From Chiridota heheva (Eukaryota > Echinodermata > Holothuroidea > Apodida > Chiridotidae), in NCBI GenBank assembly GCA_020152595.1, contig JAIGNY010004072.1, positions 3,066,501 through 3,130,500 on the forward strand: a stretch of DNA of 64,000 bases. The letters are read 5' to 3'. Under the pieces are notes generated by a model. It was given only the letters and a program-made list of their open reading frames with translations, searched no databases and was not told where the DNA came from. Each line of letters starts with the position of its first letter. Within the stretch, counting starts at the first letter, position 1. This document shows, one piece after another, positions 22,806 through 36,385 of the stretch. The position numbers and the translations under genes are program-made.

Positions 22806-24944
22806 AACTTTCAAACTAAAGGCTTTGCAAATTTCTGCTATGATATAATTCAATTGCATGAAAGTCTTTAATGATAACAGAAGGAAAATATTTAGATTAC
22901 AAATTAAATAATATTTTAAAGGTCTATGGACAATGTAGCAATTTATATATCGGTAGAAAGAGTCTACAACTCAGAGCAGATTAGTTTTGAAAGTTTTACA
23001 AATGTTCTTAATTCATACAAAATGTGTTATGTGTGACTGGGCTGCTATAGGCAGACAGCTCAAAATCTGTATGCAATTCTTTAATTTTCCTTCCTAAGTC
23101 TTTGCCACTGAAATGATGGAAAAGTCTATTTTCATTATAACTTTATTGGGGGCATGGAAAAAGACTTTAAACTTTTCAGTCAGAACTTACTGCACCACTT
23201 TAAAGAATTATGATAGACATTTAAAAACAAAGAATTTACAAAAAAAATATACCACGGTTGCCCTGTGATAAATAACAAAAGTTGCATGAAAAGCAAATTG
23301 GTTCCTGAGATTTAAAATAGTCAATGTCTAACAGATTCTGATGAAATATTTTGCTTCTATGATAAGTTTCTTAGATATCTTAAAGGAAATTTGCTATAAT
23401 GTTGCCACTATACGTGCTCTCTGTTTGCTGATATGTTTCATAACTATGCTAAACAATTACAAGAAAAACCAGGGTAATTTAAAACTTATACAAAAAAACC
23501 AGGGTAATTTAAAACTTATACAAAAAAACCAGGGTAATTTAAAACATAACTTTTTCTAAGGCAACCCATAAAAACAAATGATACTTCTACGACGGATTGT
23601 TCTGACCCCGTGCAAGATCATGGAACGGATCTAGGGGTGTACACCCTCTGCACATTTAACATTTTCCATTGTGATTGAAATTATGGTTGATATCTACATA
23701 AGTCTAGAGCTAGATTGTGAGTAGAATAACATCTTTGAATTCTGCATCAAACCTCATACACAAAGGAACAAAAGCTAGTCAGAACTAATGTGCACTCCCC
23801 CCTCCCCCCCCCCCCCTCTCATTTGTTAATTCCTAGATCCGCACCTTCGATCATCCAGTGCTAAATAAAAAGAAGCTGCATCACTTGTATAGTTGGACGT
23901 AAGCTCATTAAGCACACCATACAAAATGAATTTTACTATTACTCTTGTTTATATCTAGCCTTGACCCATTTCATTTAATCTATTTAAGCATTCTTGCTTC
24001 AAACTTTCCATGGTATAATATTAGCTGACTAAATCCATGAGGTTGTGACTGCTAAATACCATCTATGACATTAACATCATGCACAAAAAGATATAAGAAA
24101 ATATATGTAAATACAAAAAACAAATTATTCAGTGGTGAAGAAGTTATAAGGATACACTAATTTCTTCGAAAAGTAGGGGCACAAAAATATGATGCAGACA
24201 GTGGCGAAATTACAGTTTTTTTCTATACACCCACCCAAAAATACACTCTCTTATGCTTGAAGTTTGTGTACTCAAAAAGTGGAAAAGGAATCAGTGGTTG
24301 GTAAATGTAGCCTATTTTTAATTGTATGAACGGTAAGGAACGTTCCCCCCCCCCTATCTATTTCCCATCTCTTTCATGTCACCACTGCTTATACAACATA
24401 CAAACTGTTGCAATTTCAAAACATAAGTTTATCAGCAACTTGTTGTTCAGTCCAGAACATAAGGGTGTATGATGAGGCATAATAATTTGATGTCCCCAGT
24501 TTCCTTCAAATCCAACATTGGAAAAGGGGAGGAGTGAGAAGTTAAGGAAGGAAATAATAAAGAGAAGTGACTTAAAATACCTCTGAATTATTCAAACAGC
24601 TTTGTCCAACATTGTAGCTAGAACTTGCATGTTCACGAAAGTATCGATTCTCTAACCTTTCATCCAGTCATTTTCATATAATTCATTTTCCTTTTAATTG
24701 TGTTTTTTGGTACATTCAAATGCAGTAAGCCTATGTACATTCTGTATTCAAATTGTATTGCATGAAGATTCTTCCAATGAAAGGTACGGTATACAGCCTG
24801 GGAATATGGGTCTAGTTCGTGTTTCAAGTAGATTGTAAACAATAAAAACATCTACAACTTCTGTCATTTCTTCAAAGCCATTATAATATATTAATCAGTT
24901 TTCATTTTTTTTTGTGTGTGTAAAAATGGTTAATGTTAAAAAGT
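22806..24944. other. Non-coding stretch, no gene seen
   Basis: AT-rich, with a C-rich run near 23797-23818 and short poly-C near 24345. Apart from the 30-bp repeat at 23463 nothing was recognised. Confidence 0.45.
23463..23546 (+). repeat. 30-bp tandem repeat, three units
   Basis: 'aaaaaccagggtaatttaaa' begins a 30-bp unit repeated almost exactly three times (period 30 across 23463, 23493 and 23523). The third is truncated after 'taatttaaaac'. Confidence 0.9.
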
Positions 24945-25075
24945 CAAATTTCCTAAAGTCAAGTCACAAGTCATTTGTTCCCAAGTCAAGTCACAAGTTA
25001 TTTGTTGTCAAGTCAAGTCACAAGTAAAAAAGGTAACTCGAGTCCAAGTCAGTAACTCAAGTCAACAATTGCCTA
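24945..25075 (+). repeat. Degenerate 'aagtcaagtcacaagt' repeat, copy 2
   Basis: Same word set as 22680-22805, with 'catttgttcc' or 'tatttgttgt' spacers. The 2.1-kb interval between the blocks is not repetitive, so these may be two ends of one dispersed element or two insertions. Confidence 0.75.
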
Positions 25076-25227
25076 TAACCACTTGAAAGCAATTATGCTA
25101 GTGTATTGGAATGCATGTGTGTCAACATACCTGTATGCTGGAGGGGAAAGAGGGGGTTTCTATAGACACTATACATCAGTTATGTTGGCATATGGGAATG
25201 TACTGTATGTCTGTCAGTAGCAACCAG

Positions 25228-25860
25228 GCCCATAGCCAGCATATGGGCCCAGTGGGGCACGATAAATCAAATTAAAAAAATACAACACAATGTGCCCCCT
25301 TGCTAAGTATTTGAGCCCCCTTTCTATAAATCCTGGCTATAGGCCTGTTCCTGGTCTTTTTCCCTCCAAACTTGGTAGGCCTAAGATGAGTGGCATAACC
25401 AAAGGGGTAAAGGGCGATCGTCCAAGGGTATGTTGTCCAAAGGTATGTGCCCCCCTCGTGCAAATCAAATTGGAAAAATAAGACAATGTGCGCCCTCTTT
25501 TAGTACTGATGCCCCACCTACCCCCTTTAAAAAATTCCTGGCTATAGGCCTGTTCCTAGTCTTATCCCCTCCAAACTTGGTAGACCTGAGATCAGTGGCG
25601 TAGCCAGAAAGGAATCCCAATATTTTAATCCATTGAGTGAGATTTATACATGTCAGCACATCTTGTCGGTTCACTTCCATTAATTGCCTGCCCGACCAGT
25701 GGCGTAGCCAGACGGGGGGAGATCGCACCCTTTCTAATATTTCGATCTGTCGGCTCAGATTTGTACTACTTGGTTCATTTTGTCAATTTTACTTGCCTGC
25801 CCCCAATATGGAAATCCTGGCTTCGCCACTGGATGTATGCACAGGGACATAGCCACAAAG
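25228..25860 (+). repeat. 'cgtagccag' repeat family with a ~205-bp internal duplication
   Basis: 'atcctggctataggcctgtt' at about 25329 recurs as 'ttcctggctataggcctgtt' at about 25536, with matching flanks ('ccctccaaacttggtag', 'acaatgtgc'). Further short relatives with 'agtggcgtagccaga' occur at 25594 and 25699. A diverged relative ('ctgtagccaggaatt') is at 34187. Dispersed and non-coding. Confidence 0.65.
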
Positions 25861-26299
25861 GTGGGAAGCGGCCCTGTGAACAAATATTTTAAGATCAGAT
25901 ATAATCATAGGCTTTCAGGACTGGGAAGAGAGGGGTCTGAACTCAACTTTGCAATAAAAAAAAAAGCTTCACAACTTTTTACAAAATTGATGGGGGTGAC
26001 CAGTTTTACCTGTATTCTTAAGGGTTTGAAATAAGGGAAGTCAAATTGAACAAATTGTTTCGGAAAATGGACTGATTTTTTTCCAGAAAATTGGCTTTTT
26101 TGTAGATAACTGGCAATAAGAGAAGCTTAGAAGCATCAGTACAAGCCATAATTGAAGTGCAATGTATAGTTATTCATTAAGACCCGGGAGCAACCACTCC
26201 CACTGGCCCTCTTGTTTATAGATAAATGCAAAATTTGGTCGGGGGAAATTCGTCTTTAAATGCACGAATTTGCAATGAAAAATTAAGTTGCTGATAATT

Positions 26300-26545
26300 T
26301 GGAAATGTTCAATTTCAGCAAATTTCCTTCATTTTTAGGCAATTTTTTGTCAATTTTCTTTAAATTTCTTTTATTTTTCAGACAATTTTCAGAATTCCCT
26401 TACTTTTCTAGAAATTTCCTTTATTTTCAGGCAATATTCTGGAAATTACTTTCGTTTTAGAAAATTTTCTTCCAATTTTTGGGGAACAACTTCAAGAAAA
26501 TTCCCCTCCTTTTCAGACAATTTTCTGGAAATTTTACCAAACTTT
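26300..26545 (+). repeat. Degenerate T-rich tandem repeat, ~40-50 bp
   Basis: Five to six diverged units follow the pattern 'aaatttcctttatttttcag', then 'gacaattttctgg'. Starts fall near 26320, 26365, 26412, 26447 and 26498. Confidence 0.6.
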
Positions 26546-27684
26546 TTGATAAATTTCATCAATTGACTTCCACTGCTTGTTTTTTTAATTTTTTTGGCAC
26601 CCAAAGGGAAATCCACTCCTGCTGTGTATGCATTAAAAAATTTTGGAAGGAAAGCTTATGCATGTGACTGAAATATGCATGTGCTTTCCTATTTTACTAA
26701 AATTATCAGAAAGAAAATAACTGCACCTCACTCAGGAAGGCATCTATGATCCATGCTATGAATACTGCATACCTTGATCCTCTCAAAGAATAGGCAAAGT
26801 TGGATTTCTGTATCTTCATTATAAACTAACAACGACAACTAAAATATCCTATTTTGATTTTGACAATAACCATGGTCAATTTTCATTACAAATAACTAAA
26901 TACCTGTAATTCAACACTGAGAAATGTATACATACTTTTAAAATCACCCGACAGAACAGCCTTAGAAAATAATTAGTCATTAATCATGCAGTAAAAATAA
27001 CACATCCGTCCCATTTAGATGAATTGAAATCAGCCAGTTGCAATGACAGTTGCTATTTCTTATACTGAAATATTCAATAAGTTATTCTCCACAGGGAGAT
27101 CACATTTTTTTAAATTTGATATACAGTTTATAACGCCACCCCTTGAAACCTGAGTATTTATTATCCTCACATATAATGAACTCCTTTTCAACATTGATCA
27201 GTAGAAGTACACCCTGCACAAAGTTAGACAGTTCTGATTTCCCCAATTTTTTCTAGATAATACTGTTCCTTCTTGATATAAATTCAGATTCAATCATGAT
27301 GCTATTTATATCTGTTCCATCCCATGGGGTTGGATAAGTTACAATTCCCTCCTCAGAACACCCAACTCTAACCCCTTGGCATAATAAAGACATCTGCATT
27401 GATTAACTGACTAATCAAATCAGTGAAAAAATGAGATGGTACACATGGAAAGGTTTTCACTCTTGATGAGCAAATGGGCTTTGGTGCTTGTGGGATGCAA
27501 CACAAATGGTGAATTGACATCCTGCTTATGAGCATTGAAGGAAGGTTCCCAGGGTAAGGAATGTACATTTCCCATGTAAGATGCAAAGTGAAGATCTATG
27601 GATAGGTAGTGACAACCTAATTGGAACAAACTATACCACATATGGTAAAAAATAGCAAAAAGCTTCATCAACATCTGTTAAAAC
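26546..27684. other. Non-coding spacer, no gene seen
   Basis: AT-rich; the minus-strand open frames at 27368-27674 overlap each other in different frames and show no family features. Confidence 0.4.
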
Positions 27685-28255
27685 TTAAAGGATTAGTTCA
27701 GTGGTCAAGCATGTTTATCTTACATGAAAGAGGACTTCCACACAAACAAAATGGTGAAAAAAAGCGTTTAAAAAATCTTATTCCATTCAGGAGATATCCA
27801 AGTTTAAAGATTGGTATCATTTCTGTAAAAACGACTGAAATCAGACTAGTTGTGATGTCACAGCCTCAGATTCCTCAAAGTCTTTTATGTATTTTATAGA
27901 AAGTTTGTTTAATTTGTTCACAATTTAAATTATTTCTCTTCAAACTTTCTTTGGGTGGAATATTACAAATACCCTTCCTAAATTCAGTTTTACTACTTTT
28001 TGACATATGCCATGGTTTATAAGGCACAAAATTGCAGGACAAAATATGAACAAATACATAAAGACTTTGAGGAAATCTGAGTCTATGACATCACAACTAG
28101 TCTGATTTCAGTCTTTTCTATACAAATGATACCAAAATCTAAACTTAAATATCTCCTTAACGGAATAAGTTTTTTGAAAGCTTTCTTCACCACTTTCTTT
28201 CTATGTTCTCTTTCATCTAAGATAGACTTGCATGACCACTGAACTAATCCTTTAA
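27685..28255. mobile_element. Palindromic foldback element, copy 1
   Basis: The two halves (27685-27897 and 28040-28255) are diverged reverse complements for about 215 bp, e.g. 'ttaaaggattagttcag' against 'ctgaactaatcctttaa' and 'gactagttgtgatgtcac' against 'gacatcacaactagtc'. A 140-bp centre separates them. The ends are TTAAAGG...CCTTTAA, so the target could be TTAA or a shorter AT word. A sister copy is at 35720-36271. No coding capacity: a MITE. Confidence 0.9.
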
Positions 28256-28591
28256 ATTTTAATGAACTTTGATATTCGAATTTGAAGACAATTTATTATA
28301 AACTATGCTCATTTTCCAAGATTTTTTTTAAAGCTTCCTGCTATACGCACTCTCTTTTCATCATTCAATCTGTTCTTAATCAATCTTACTCTTTGAGATG
28401 ATGAGTGTGTTCCATCTATTACATTTCATACAAAATGTATAATCTTAAACCTTGCTTAAATCTCACGTATGCATTCCTTGCTAAAAACTCAAAGTTCAAT
28501 GAACTGCACTAGAAGTGGTCAACCCACAGTAGAACACAGAAATAGGACTTTCTACAAAGTGGATGATACAAAAGGCAATAACTTCTGACAT

Positions 28592-29116
28592 CTGTAAATT
28601 CTACCAACCCACTGATAAATACGAGGAGTTCACGTTTATTCTCAAGAGGTGTAAATTCTACCAACCAACTGATAAATACGAGGAGTTCACGTTTATTCTC
28701 AAGAGGTGTAAATTCTACCAACCCACTGATAAATACGAGGAGTTCACGTTTATTCTCAAGAGGTGTAAATTCTACCAACCAACTGATAAATCACGAGGAG
28801 TTCACGTTTATTCTCAAGAGGTGTAAATTCTACCAACCCACTGATAAATACGAGGAGTTCACGTTTATTCTCAAGAGGTGTAAATTCTACCAACCAACTG
28901 ATAAATACGAGGAGTTCACGTTTATTCTCAAGAGGTGTAAATTCTACCAACCAACTGATAAATACGAGGAGTTCACGTTTATTCTCAAGAGGTGTAAATT
29001 CTACCAACCAACTGATAAATACGAGGAGTTCACGTTTATTCTCAAGAGGTGTAAATTCTACCAACCCACTGATAAATACAAGTCTGATCCAGGGGTTCAT
29101 GTTTATTCTCAAGAGG
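28592..29116. repeat. 57-bp minisatellite, nine units
   Basis: Units start at 28592, 28649, 28706, 28763, 28821, 28878, 28935, 28992 and 29049. One unit has one extra base (tcacgagg near 28791). Two subtypes, 'ccaacccactg' and 'ccaaccaactg', partly alternate. The last unit carries an inserted 'agtctgatccagg'. Since 57 is 19 codons, both strands give 19-residue protein-like repeats; no start, splice or family evidence makes these genes. Confidence 0.95.
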
Positions 29117-32009
29117 TCTTTCTTCCAAACTTTCTCAGAGAGCAATATTACTTTACAAATCAAAAAGAATGTGGTAAGTTCACTGAAACTTCAACTGACA
29201 AGACATTATTTTCTTGAAGTATATTTTTTAATTATCATATTTGTTGTTTCAATTTCATATGTTCTCATGTAAATGACAGTTTTTATGTCATAGGAGTAAT
29301 GCTACACTTTTACAATTTGAAGAAATGAGGCACTTTTAACAATAGTTGTAATTACCACATGTAAAAGGACTTGCATCCAATGATGTTCTCATGATACGCG
29401 CAATCTGAAAACAGACAAACTGACAAATCCCTTTTGCCGAGATAAAAATGGCATATTCCTTGACAATCAATAATAAATGTTTTTTGCAAGTTAATATTAG
29501 TAACTTGTATCTTTTCTAACTGATATTCTCAAGGACCAAAATAGATGGCACTCATCTCTTTCTGCAACTTATCTGACACTTTATAAATACGGCTTTGTAA
29601 CTATGTCAAGAATAATCTCTTTAATCATTAATTATTCTTTCTTTTTATTTGTTCATTTAATGTTATTTTTAAAGAAAGATGCCAGTAGGTATTAAAATAA
29701 ATTCCTGAAGATTTCTACAGAAACAGTAATCAGCTTTCACTGTACCAAAAAATGTTTGTGTTTCAATAAAATGGGCATTCATGTGATGGACATAAAAGTA
29801 CCCGATTAACCCATATTTTAACATTTCACTAGACAACAACACAATGATGACATTAATCAAATATTTGTGAAAAACACTTTCCACTTGGCACAAATGTTAG
29901 CAGTGAGCTAGTGATTACGTCATATGGGTAATATGTGCACATAATGATTTAAAACCATGCTATATTAAAATAGTCTTTAAATATACAAAAAAGGAACAAA
30001 TTAGAAAGCCCTTGGTTGAAAAGTGAGTGCATATTTGAGCTAAGTCATGGGAATTTGGAAAAATATACAGGTCTAATTTTTGGAAGTATTCATAAGAAAT
30101 AATCCTAGTTGATTTGAACATTGGTAACAAGGTTTCAGTGCCATCACATACATGGAAAGTGTGTCTGAATATTCTTGAGATTCCAAAACAATACAGCATT
30201 ACATTGTGGCAGAGTGTTCCTTTGAGTGTAAAGGTATGTAAATGATACTGGTCATAAATCAAATTTACAACACACACATACTCCCTTTTAATATGCTCAT
30301 GATGCAATTACAATCTGAATATAACAACAAATCATAGTAGAAGTTGGACAGCGAAAAGTACATTATCTGTAAAACAGTCACCCAGACTGAGATGATAAAG
30401 CAATAATTTCAGAAAATCACATCTATGGAATTTGAGAAGTTTTAATAGAAATAACATAAAATTGCAGATGAAACCACTGGAGTGAGGTGTGGTCTTTCTT
30501 GGGATTAAAAGAAATCAAATTCAGAAAGAAATTACTGATAGTAAAAGCAACATCTACATTGGGGGTGGGGTTGCATTGAAGCAGGAGAACGTTTACAAAA
30601 TGGACAGACAAAATTTGGAACTTTTCAGCAGTTTGCAAACAGGATATCATGCGATCCTATAATTTTCATACTTAAATTTAGTTTTATTTTCCCATAAATT
30701 TCCTATGAAAGTGAATATTTCTGTGAAGTTTCAAATTCTTCCATGAAATTGGAAATCACTAAAATTATACAAACTTAATTCTGAAGATGTAAGACATCTC
30801 ACACATAGTTTTAATTGTCAGACTTCTGTAATTATCACTTTTAGAAACTTTTATAACAAATTTTAATTACTAAGAACTTGAATCAAATATTTCTTCTTCT
30901 CTTTTGATCATACATCTGCATGAGCATAAATAATATATAGGAAACAAAACACAGTTCATATCTACCATAAAAGCAAATCCATGCAAGAAAAGTCTACAGG
31001 AAGCGACTGACAATTTCAAGAGTACTTTCACCTTTTAAAGAAAACAACCCACATCAAATTTCATTCACAATTTCAATCAAATTTAAGCTAGTTGGAGGAA
31101 TCTTGACATTGCAGGTCATATACAGTAGAAGTAGAACACATGGAGTACCAAAATCATATATGGCCATTTTCAAACATAAGTGGACATGAGAGAAAAGTCG
31201 ACAAATGGCAAGAAGCATCCCTGTTGTTTGAAACTGGAATACTTGGTACATATTTTTTCTCTTTGTATCAATTTTATTGCGTTTTCCTACTTTGAACAAT
31301 AAGGATTTGATGACAGCGTAAACTTACGATGTTAAAAAGTGCAATAATGCATGAAAATTTGGATATTGGTTGTTAAGATGCTGATGTACCTTGGAGTGTT
31401 ATTTGTTGATAGAATATAATAGTCCTTGTTATCTCTAGAACTCCCTTCAAAGTGTTCAGTGTTTAAAGCTTGTTGCTACATGCTATGTCCCTGATTATAC
31501 CATTTTCACAAAAACTTGCGGTGTAGGTATAAAGATTGATAGATTTGCACTTGTCGTGTCACTCACAATTAGTATGTCATGTCACTCACAGCAAAGTTAA
31601 TAAAATTATTTCTGTAAGGGCGGAACTTTTTGGATAAAAATCAACCCAAACTTAGATGGGTTGACTAGCTGTCAAGGTAAGTGCCCTATTCGATACCTTT
31701 CTTGTACAGTTGGTTTGGCACAAATCTTATCGAAATGGATTAGTCAGAAACCTATGTCCAAAAATTGTTGAGTCGCTCACACACCCAATTTAAATCCTAA
31801 GTAAGACAACCAATGGCATATAGATCCAACTGATAGTGATTGTCCCACGTTCATCATGAAAGGCTATTCATGATCCAGAAGTTTCTTCTGTGTGGAAAGA
31901 TATGGGCACTTAAGGGTCTTGGAATGTTACGTCACTCATGTTTAAAAGTGGACATACGTAGTACTCTTCCAAATAAACTGAAAAAGACTAATGTACGCAG
32001 AAGTTTAGT
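29117..32009. other. Non-coding stretch, no gene seen
   Basis: AT-rich unique-looking sequence, with no repeat or RNA gene recognised. A donor-like 'caaggtaagt' at 31673 follows a 58-base open patch from 31617, but no matching exon was found. Confidence 0.4.
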
Positions 32010-32140
32010 TCCTTAATTGGGATTCAACCACTAGATAAGGAATCAACGGCTTAATATGCAGTTATGAAATGAGATTGGGATTCAACAACTAGATAAGGAA
32101 TCATGATTAAACGGCTTAAAATGCAGTTATGAAATGAGAA
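32010..32140 (+). repeat. ~60-bp tandem duplication
   Basis: 'attgggattcaaccactaga' at 32018 recurs as 'attgggattcaacaactaga' at 32075, each followed by 'taaggaatca', 'cggctta' and 'atgcagttatgaaatgag'. The second unit has a 'tgatta' insertion. Confidence 0.9.
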
Positions 32141-33199
32141 TATCATCTCTCCTCCAAATATCCCAAGGGCGGAAGAACGATCTCCCAGAGTTACCATAAA
32201 TATGCTATCCCTGTATTCGAGTCATGAAATGTAAATGACAGTCAAATCAAAGGAATGTCTAATATTTTTTCTCCTGGTGATATGAACAACTCTTTGATAA
32301 TTTAGTGGTTAGAAATATGAATAAGGTTACAATGGTAAGACAAATGAAAGCTTTACAAAGTTAGCAGAGCAAACACCATTATTAGAGCCCTAGCTGTTAC
32401 TGGTTTAATAGGGTAAATCCCTTGAAGCTGTTTTGTCTCACAAAGAGCAAAGCTAATAAGAAAATTAAAGCAGCTTCATGCATACAACTGTTGAATAAGT
32501 GTTAATTTATTCATAAATCATTCCGTAGAATAATCATTCATTTTCATCAAAAACTTTGCAAAGTTGCATATCTTTAAAGTTGCAATAGTATTTTCCTTTT
32601 TTGTGAGGGGGCTATGCATCAACATAGCAGCTCACTTGAAAGCTGGCTTTAAGGTCTACAAGATGGCAGAAAATACATTCCGTTCTGATTTTCCATTCTA
32701 AAGCTAGATTATTCTTTAAAATATTGCTTCAAAAGGACCAAAAATGGTAAATAACAGTGTAAAATGCCAAAAAATTTCAAATTTGAGATGACTTCCACCA
32801 AAATAAAGTTAAAACTTTAAACTTTTAAAACTTTTAAATTTTGGAGGAAATATGGAAATTACTCATGTTTGGCTTTATTTTACTCTGAAAATCTCAATAT
32901 GTCCCTCATCAAAATCAGTCACTGAGAAAGAATCAAAGGAGTTCTTTCAAATGATATACAAATTACCTCCGTATCAGTTTAGTATGGTCCCGGAATGATT
33001 TATTATAAACTGCACTTCCAAATCGACAAAAATCATGTCCATCCAGCGTTTAAGGATTAATACTAAAATGATCAAAAACTGGCTATATGATTTCTTTTCA
33101 AAGGGTTAACCTAGATCAAAAACATAGCTTGCAGCAAGCTTGCAATTTTTAGCTTGTGTAAGCTTGCTGCAACATTGAAAAGGGAACATCAAAAACAAG
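32141..33199. other. Non-coding spacer, no gene seen
   Basis: AT-rich; includes 'agcttgcagcaagcttgcaa' with a nearby near-palindrome 'agcttgtgtaagcttgctgc' (33127-33172). No coding text. Confidence 0.4.
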
Positions 33200-33221
33200 A
33201 AATAATTAATAATAATAATAC

Positions 33222-33272
<51 letters not shown>

Positions 33273-33312
33273 GTAATAGTAATAGTAGTAGTAGTAGTAG
33301 TAGTAATAGTAA

Positions 33313-33369
<57 letters not shown>

Positions 33370-33373
33370 CAGT

Positions 33374-33404
<31 letters not shown>

Positions 33405-33405
33405 T

Positions 33406-33476
<71 letters not shown>

Positions 33477-33520
33477 TAGTAGTGGTGGTGGTGGTGGTAG
33501 TAGTAGTAGTAGTAGTAATC
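33200..33520 (+). repeat. Trinucleotide microsatellite (AAT)n/(AGT)n/(GGT)n
   Basis: Starts as AAT repeats (33206-33270), shifts to AGT repeats (33270-33480) with short interruptions, then GGT (33484-33498) and AGT. The stepwise change along the tract fits expansion of successive point variants. Confidence 0.97.
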
Positions 33521-34179
33521 TATAATAGTTTCCTATTTGATTTTACAAAACTTTGGTTTTGGGTTGGTAGTTAAGAAAAGCGCAATTTTTTTTAAACTTT
33601 TCTAATTCACAATTTACCTATCCAAAAAGGCTTAATACAAGATCAATTGGCGATAAAACAGTTTTTTTCACTATGGTGACATAATTTGATGTCAATCTTC
33701 TAATGTAAAGGACAACATGAAAGAATACGTATAATGGGAAATATGCTTTAAATCAACAATTGTAAGTTATATTCTATAATCAATCGGATTTGATTGCTAT
33801 GGCTGGCTCCCATTTTCTTACTCACTGCTAGTCAGCTGTCAAGTTTATATTTCATAAAAACTAAAACCTGTCACCATCTCAAGATGTGAAACTTTGAGAA
33901 GGCTGTTAGCAAATTAGTATGGATGATATAAGATAGCATCCCCTACATTAAAGCTATTTGGTAGAATATGATATTATTGGAATAGCCCACCCAGTACATG
34001 TAAGCTTCAACTTTTAATGACCTGGACATTTATCACATATGATTCAATAGTTCACATTGGAAGTACATTGGTAAATCTGTACTTCCCTGGCCTTTTTCTT
34101 CTATATAAATTACATCATACATATAAACAATTTCCTTTCTTATAATTCATGTTGTTAATGCAATTTAAGAGTAATACTG

Positions 34180-34430
34180 TAGCAGACCTGTAGCCAGGAA
34201 TTTGAAACAGGGGTTCAGTTTTCATATAAGAGGGCAAAAAAAATCCTAAAATTCCAGGTGCTAAATTTTCTTAACATTTCAAAAGGGCACTTTCTCAACA
34301 AAAGGGAGCTCAGTATTTTGAAAGAGGGGTTCCTTTTTCGCATGAAAGGGCATTTTTTTTTGAAATTCTGGGAGCTTATAATAGTTTTAGATCTTAAAAG
34401 GGCACTTTCTCAACTAAAAAGGATTCGTTG
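34180..34430 (+). repeat. 'tagccagg' family repeat with ~115-bp internal duplication
   Basis: 'ggggttcagttttcatataa' at about 34211 and 'ggggttcctttttcgcatga' at about 34326 start two diverged copies. Both end in 'aaaagggcactttctcaac'. Related in style to 25228-25860. Confidence 0.6.
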
Positions 34431-34431
34431 A

Positions 34432-34469
34432 CTTATTACCAGGCCCTTGGCTACCGGCCTGGTAATAAG
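34432..34469. repeat. Perfect 14-bp inverted repeat (hairpin)
   Basis: 'cttattaccaggcc' (34432-34445) and its exact reverse complement 'ggcctggtaataag' (34456-34469), with a 10-base loop, lie just before the compound microsatellite. Confidence 0.9.
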
Positions 34470-34527
34470 CACAATTGAGTTTCCTTTTCTATCTACTAAA
34501 GATGATTCAATTTGTTCATCACTGTAT

Positions 34528-34998
<471 letters not shown>

Positions 34999-35719
34999 AC
35001 ACTAATACATGTCTTAGTTCAATGACACATGGTTGAATTGGTTTGGATGTCATGAAATGTGAAAACTGATACTGTCAGGTTTCAAATATAAAAATCCATT
35101 AACAGAAAACCATTTATGTGTTGATTAACGGAAAGGCAGGAATGAAAACCCTTTTCATCATAAGTACTCTTCAAATATGTAGGCATTCAGAAAGAGCAGT
35201 CATTACTTACTTTCAACTGGTGTACACTTTTCACCTACAGAAGCTAAAAGTGCAAGGTCCCTAAAAGTTTATGTAATGAAAAGTTCTGACAAAATTATAA
35301 TGGTTCATGCTTCATCTGCTTGACAGCCTGTTAAATACCTGATATTTGTCAGCGATAACATCAGGATGATTAAAGCAAGCAAATGATTACTTATTTCACT
35401 TTGTACAATGTACTTTAACTTCAATGCTGTATAAATAAAAGTATATATGCTTGAAAGTTTTTGTGCAATCCAGATAACTAATGCATTGATATTTCTTTAG
35501 ATAAAAATTTCACACACCACTTAAACAGTAGATAAATCCAATTCCAAATCATCAATGCCATGATTTATGCAGCTTAAACCAATAAATGGTCAAAACCTGA
35601 CCATAGCCTTGGCCACACTGTGGCAATTTATGCATGTCAAGAATTGAACTATTAACTAGACTTTATGGTTGCTATGGTTATTAAAACAACTTCATCTGGA
35701 GAAATTCTGCAATTGATTT
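34999..35719. other. Non-coding spacer, no gene seen
   Basis: AT-rich; nothing recognised. Confidence 0.45.
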
Positions 35720-36271
35720 TTAAAGGATTGGTTCAGTAGTCAAGCATGCTCATTTTATCTAAAAGAGGACTTTTAACAAAAACAAAATGGTGAAGAAAGC
35801 ATTCAAAAAATGTATTGCGTTAAGGAGATATTTGAATTTAAATTTTGGTATCATTTCTGTAAAAACGACTGAAATCAGACTAGTTGTGATGTCACAGCCT
35901 CAAATACCTCAACATCTTTATGTATTTTAAAGAAAGTTTATTTGATTATTTCACTGTTTAAATTATTTTTCTTCAAATTTTATTCAGATGGAATATTATA
36001 AATACCCTTCCTAGATTGTTTTACTACTTTTTTTGACATATCTCATGGTTTAAAAGCTACAAAATTGCAGGACAAAATATGATAAAATACATAAAGACTT
36101 TGAGGAATCTTGAGGCTATGACATCACAACTAGTCTGATTTCAGTCGTTTCTATACAAATGATCTCCCTAACGGAATAAGATTTGTGAATGCTCTCTTCA
36201 CTACTTTTGTTTCTTTTGAAGTCCTCTTTCATATTGAATAGACTTGCTTGACCACTGAACTAATTCTTTAA
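35720..36271. mobile_element. Palindromic foldback element, copy 2
   Basis: Same family and orientation as 27685-28255: 'ttaaaggattggttcag' at the left, 'ctgaactaattctttaa' at the right, and the internal pair 'gactagttgtgatgtcac' / 'gacatcacaactagtc'. The right arm has a deletion of about 20 bp just after 'acaaatgat' relative to copy 1. The central region is collinear with copy 1. Confidence 0.9.
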
Positions 36272-36385
36272 AGACCTGATTTCTTCAGGTATGAAAAATA
36301 AAGAAGATTAACAAATATATATGTCAAAGAAAAAGATGGACAGAGATTGTATGAACTTTTCCTGACATACAGATTGCCAGGACCT

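Noticed and set aside
28509..29163. Repeat-protein-like frames on both strands
   Set aside because: Produced by the 57-bp period. Open on both strands alike, broken by a one-base insertion at about 28791.
31617..31672. Possible internal exon before the donor at 31673
   Set aside because: Only 58 bases, poor acceptor, no partner exon found and no recognisable residues.
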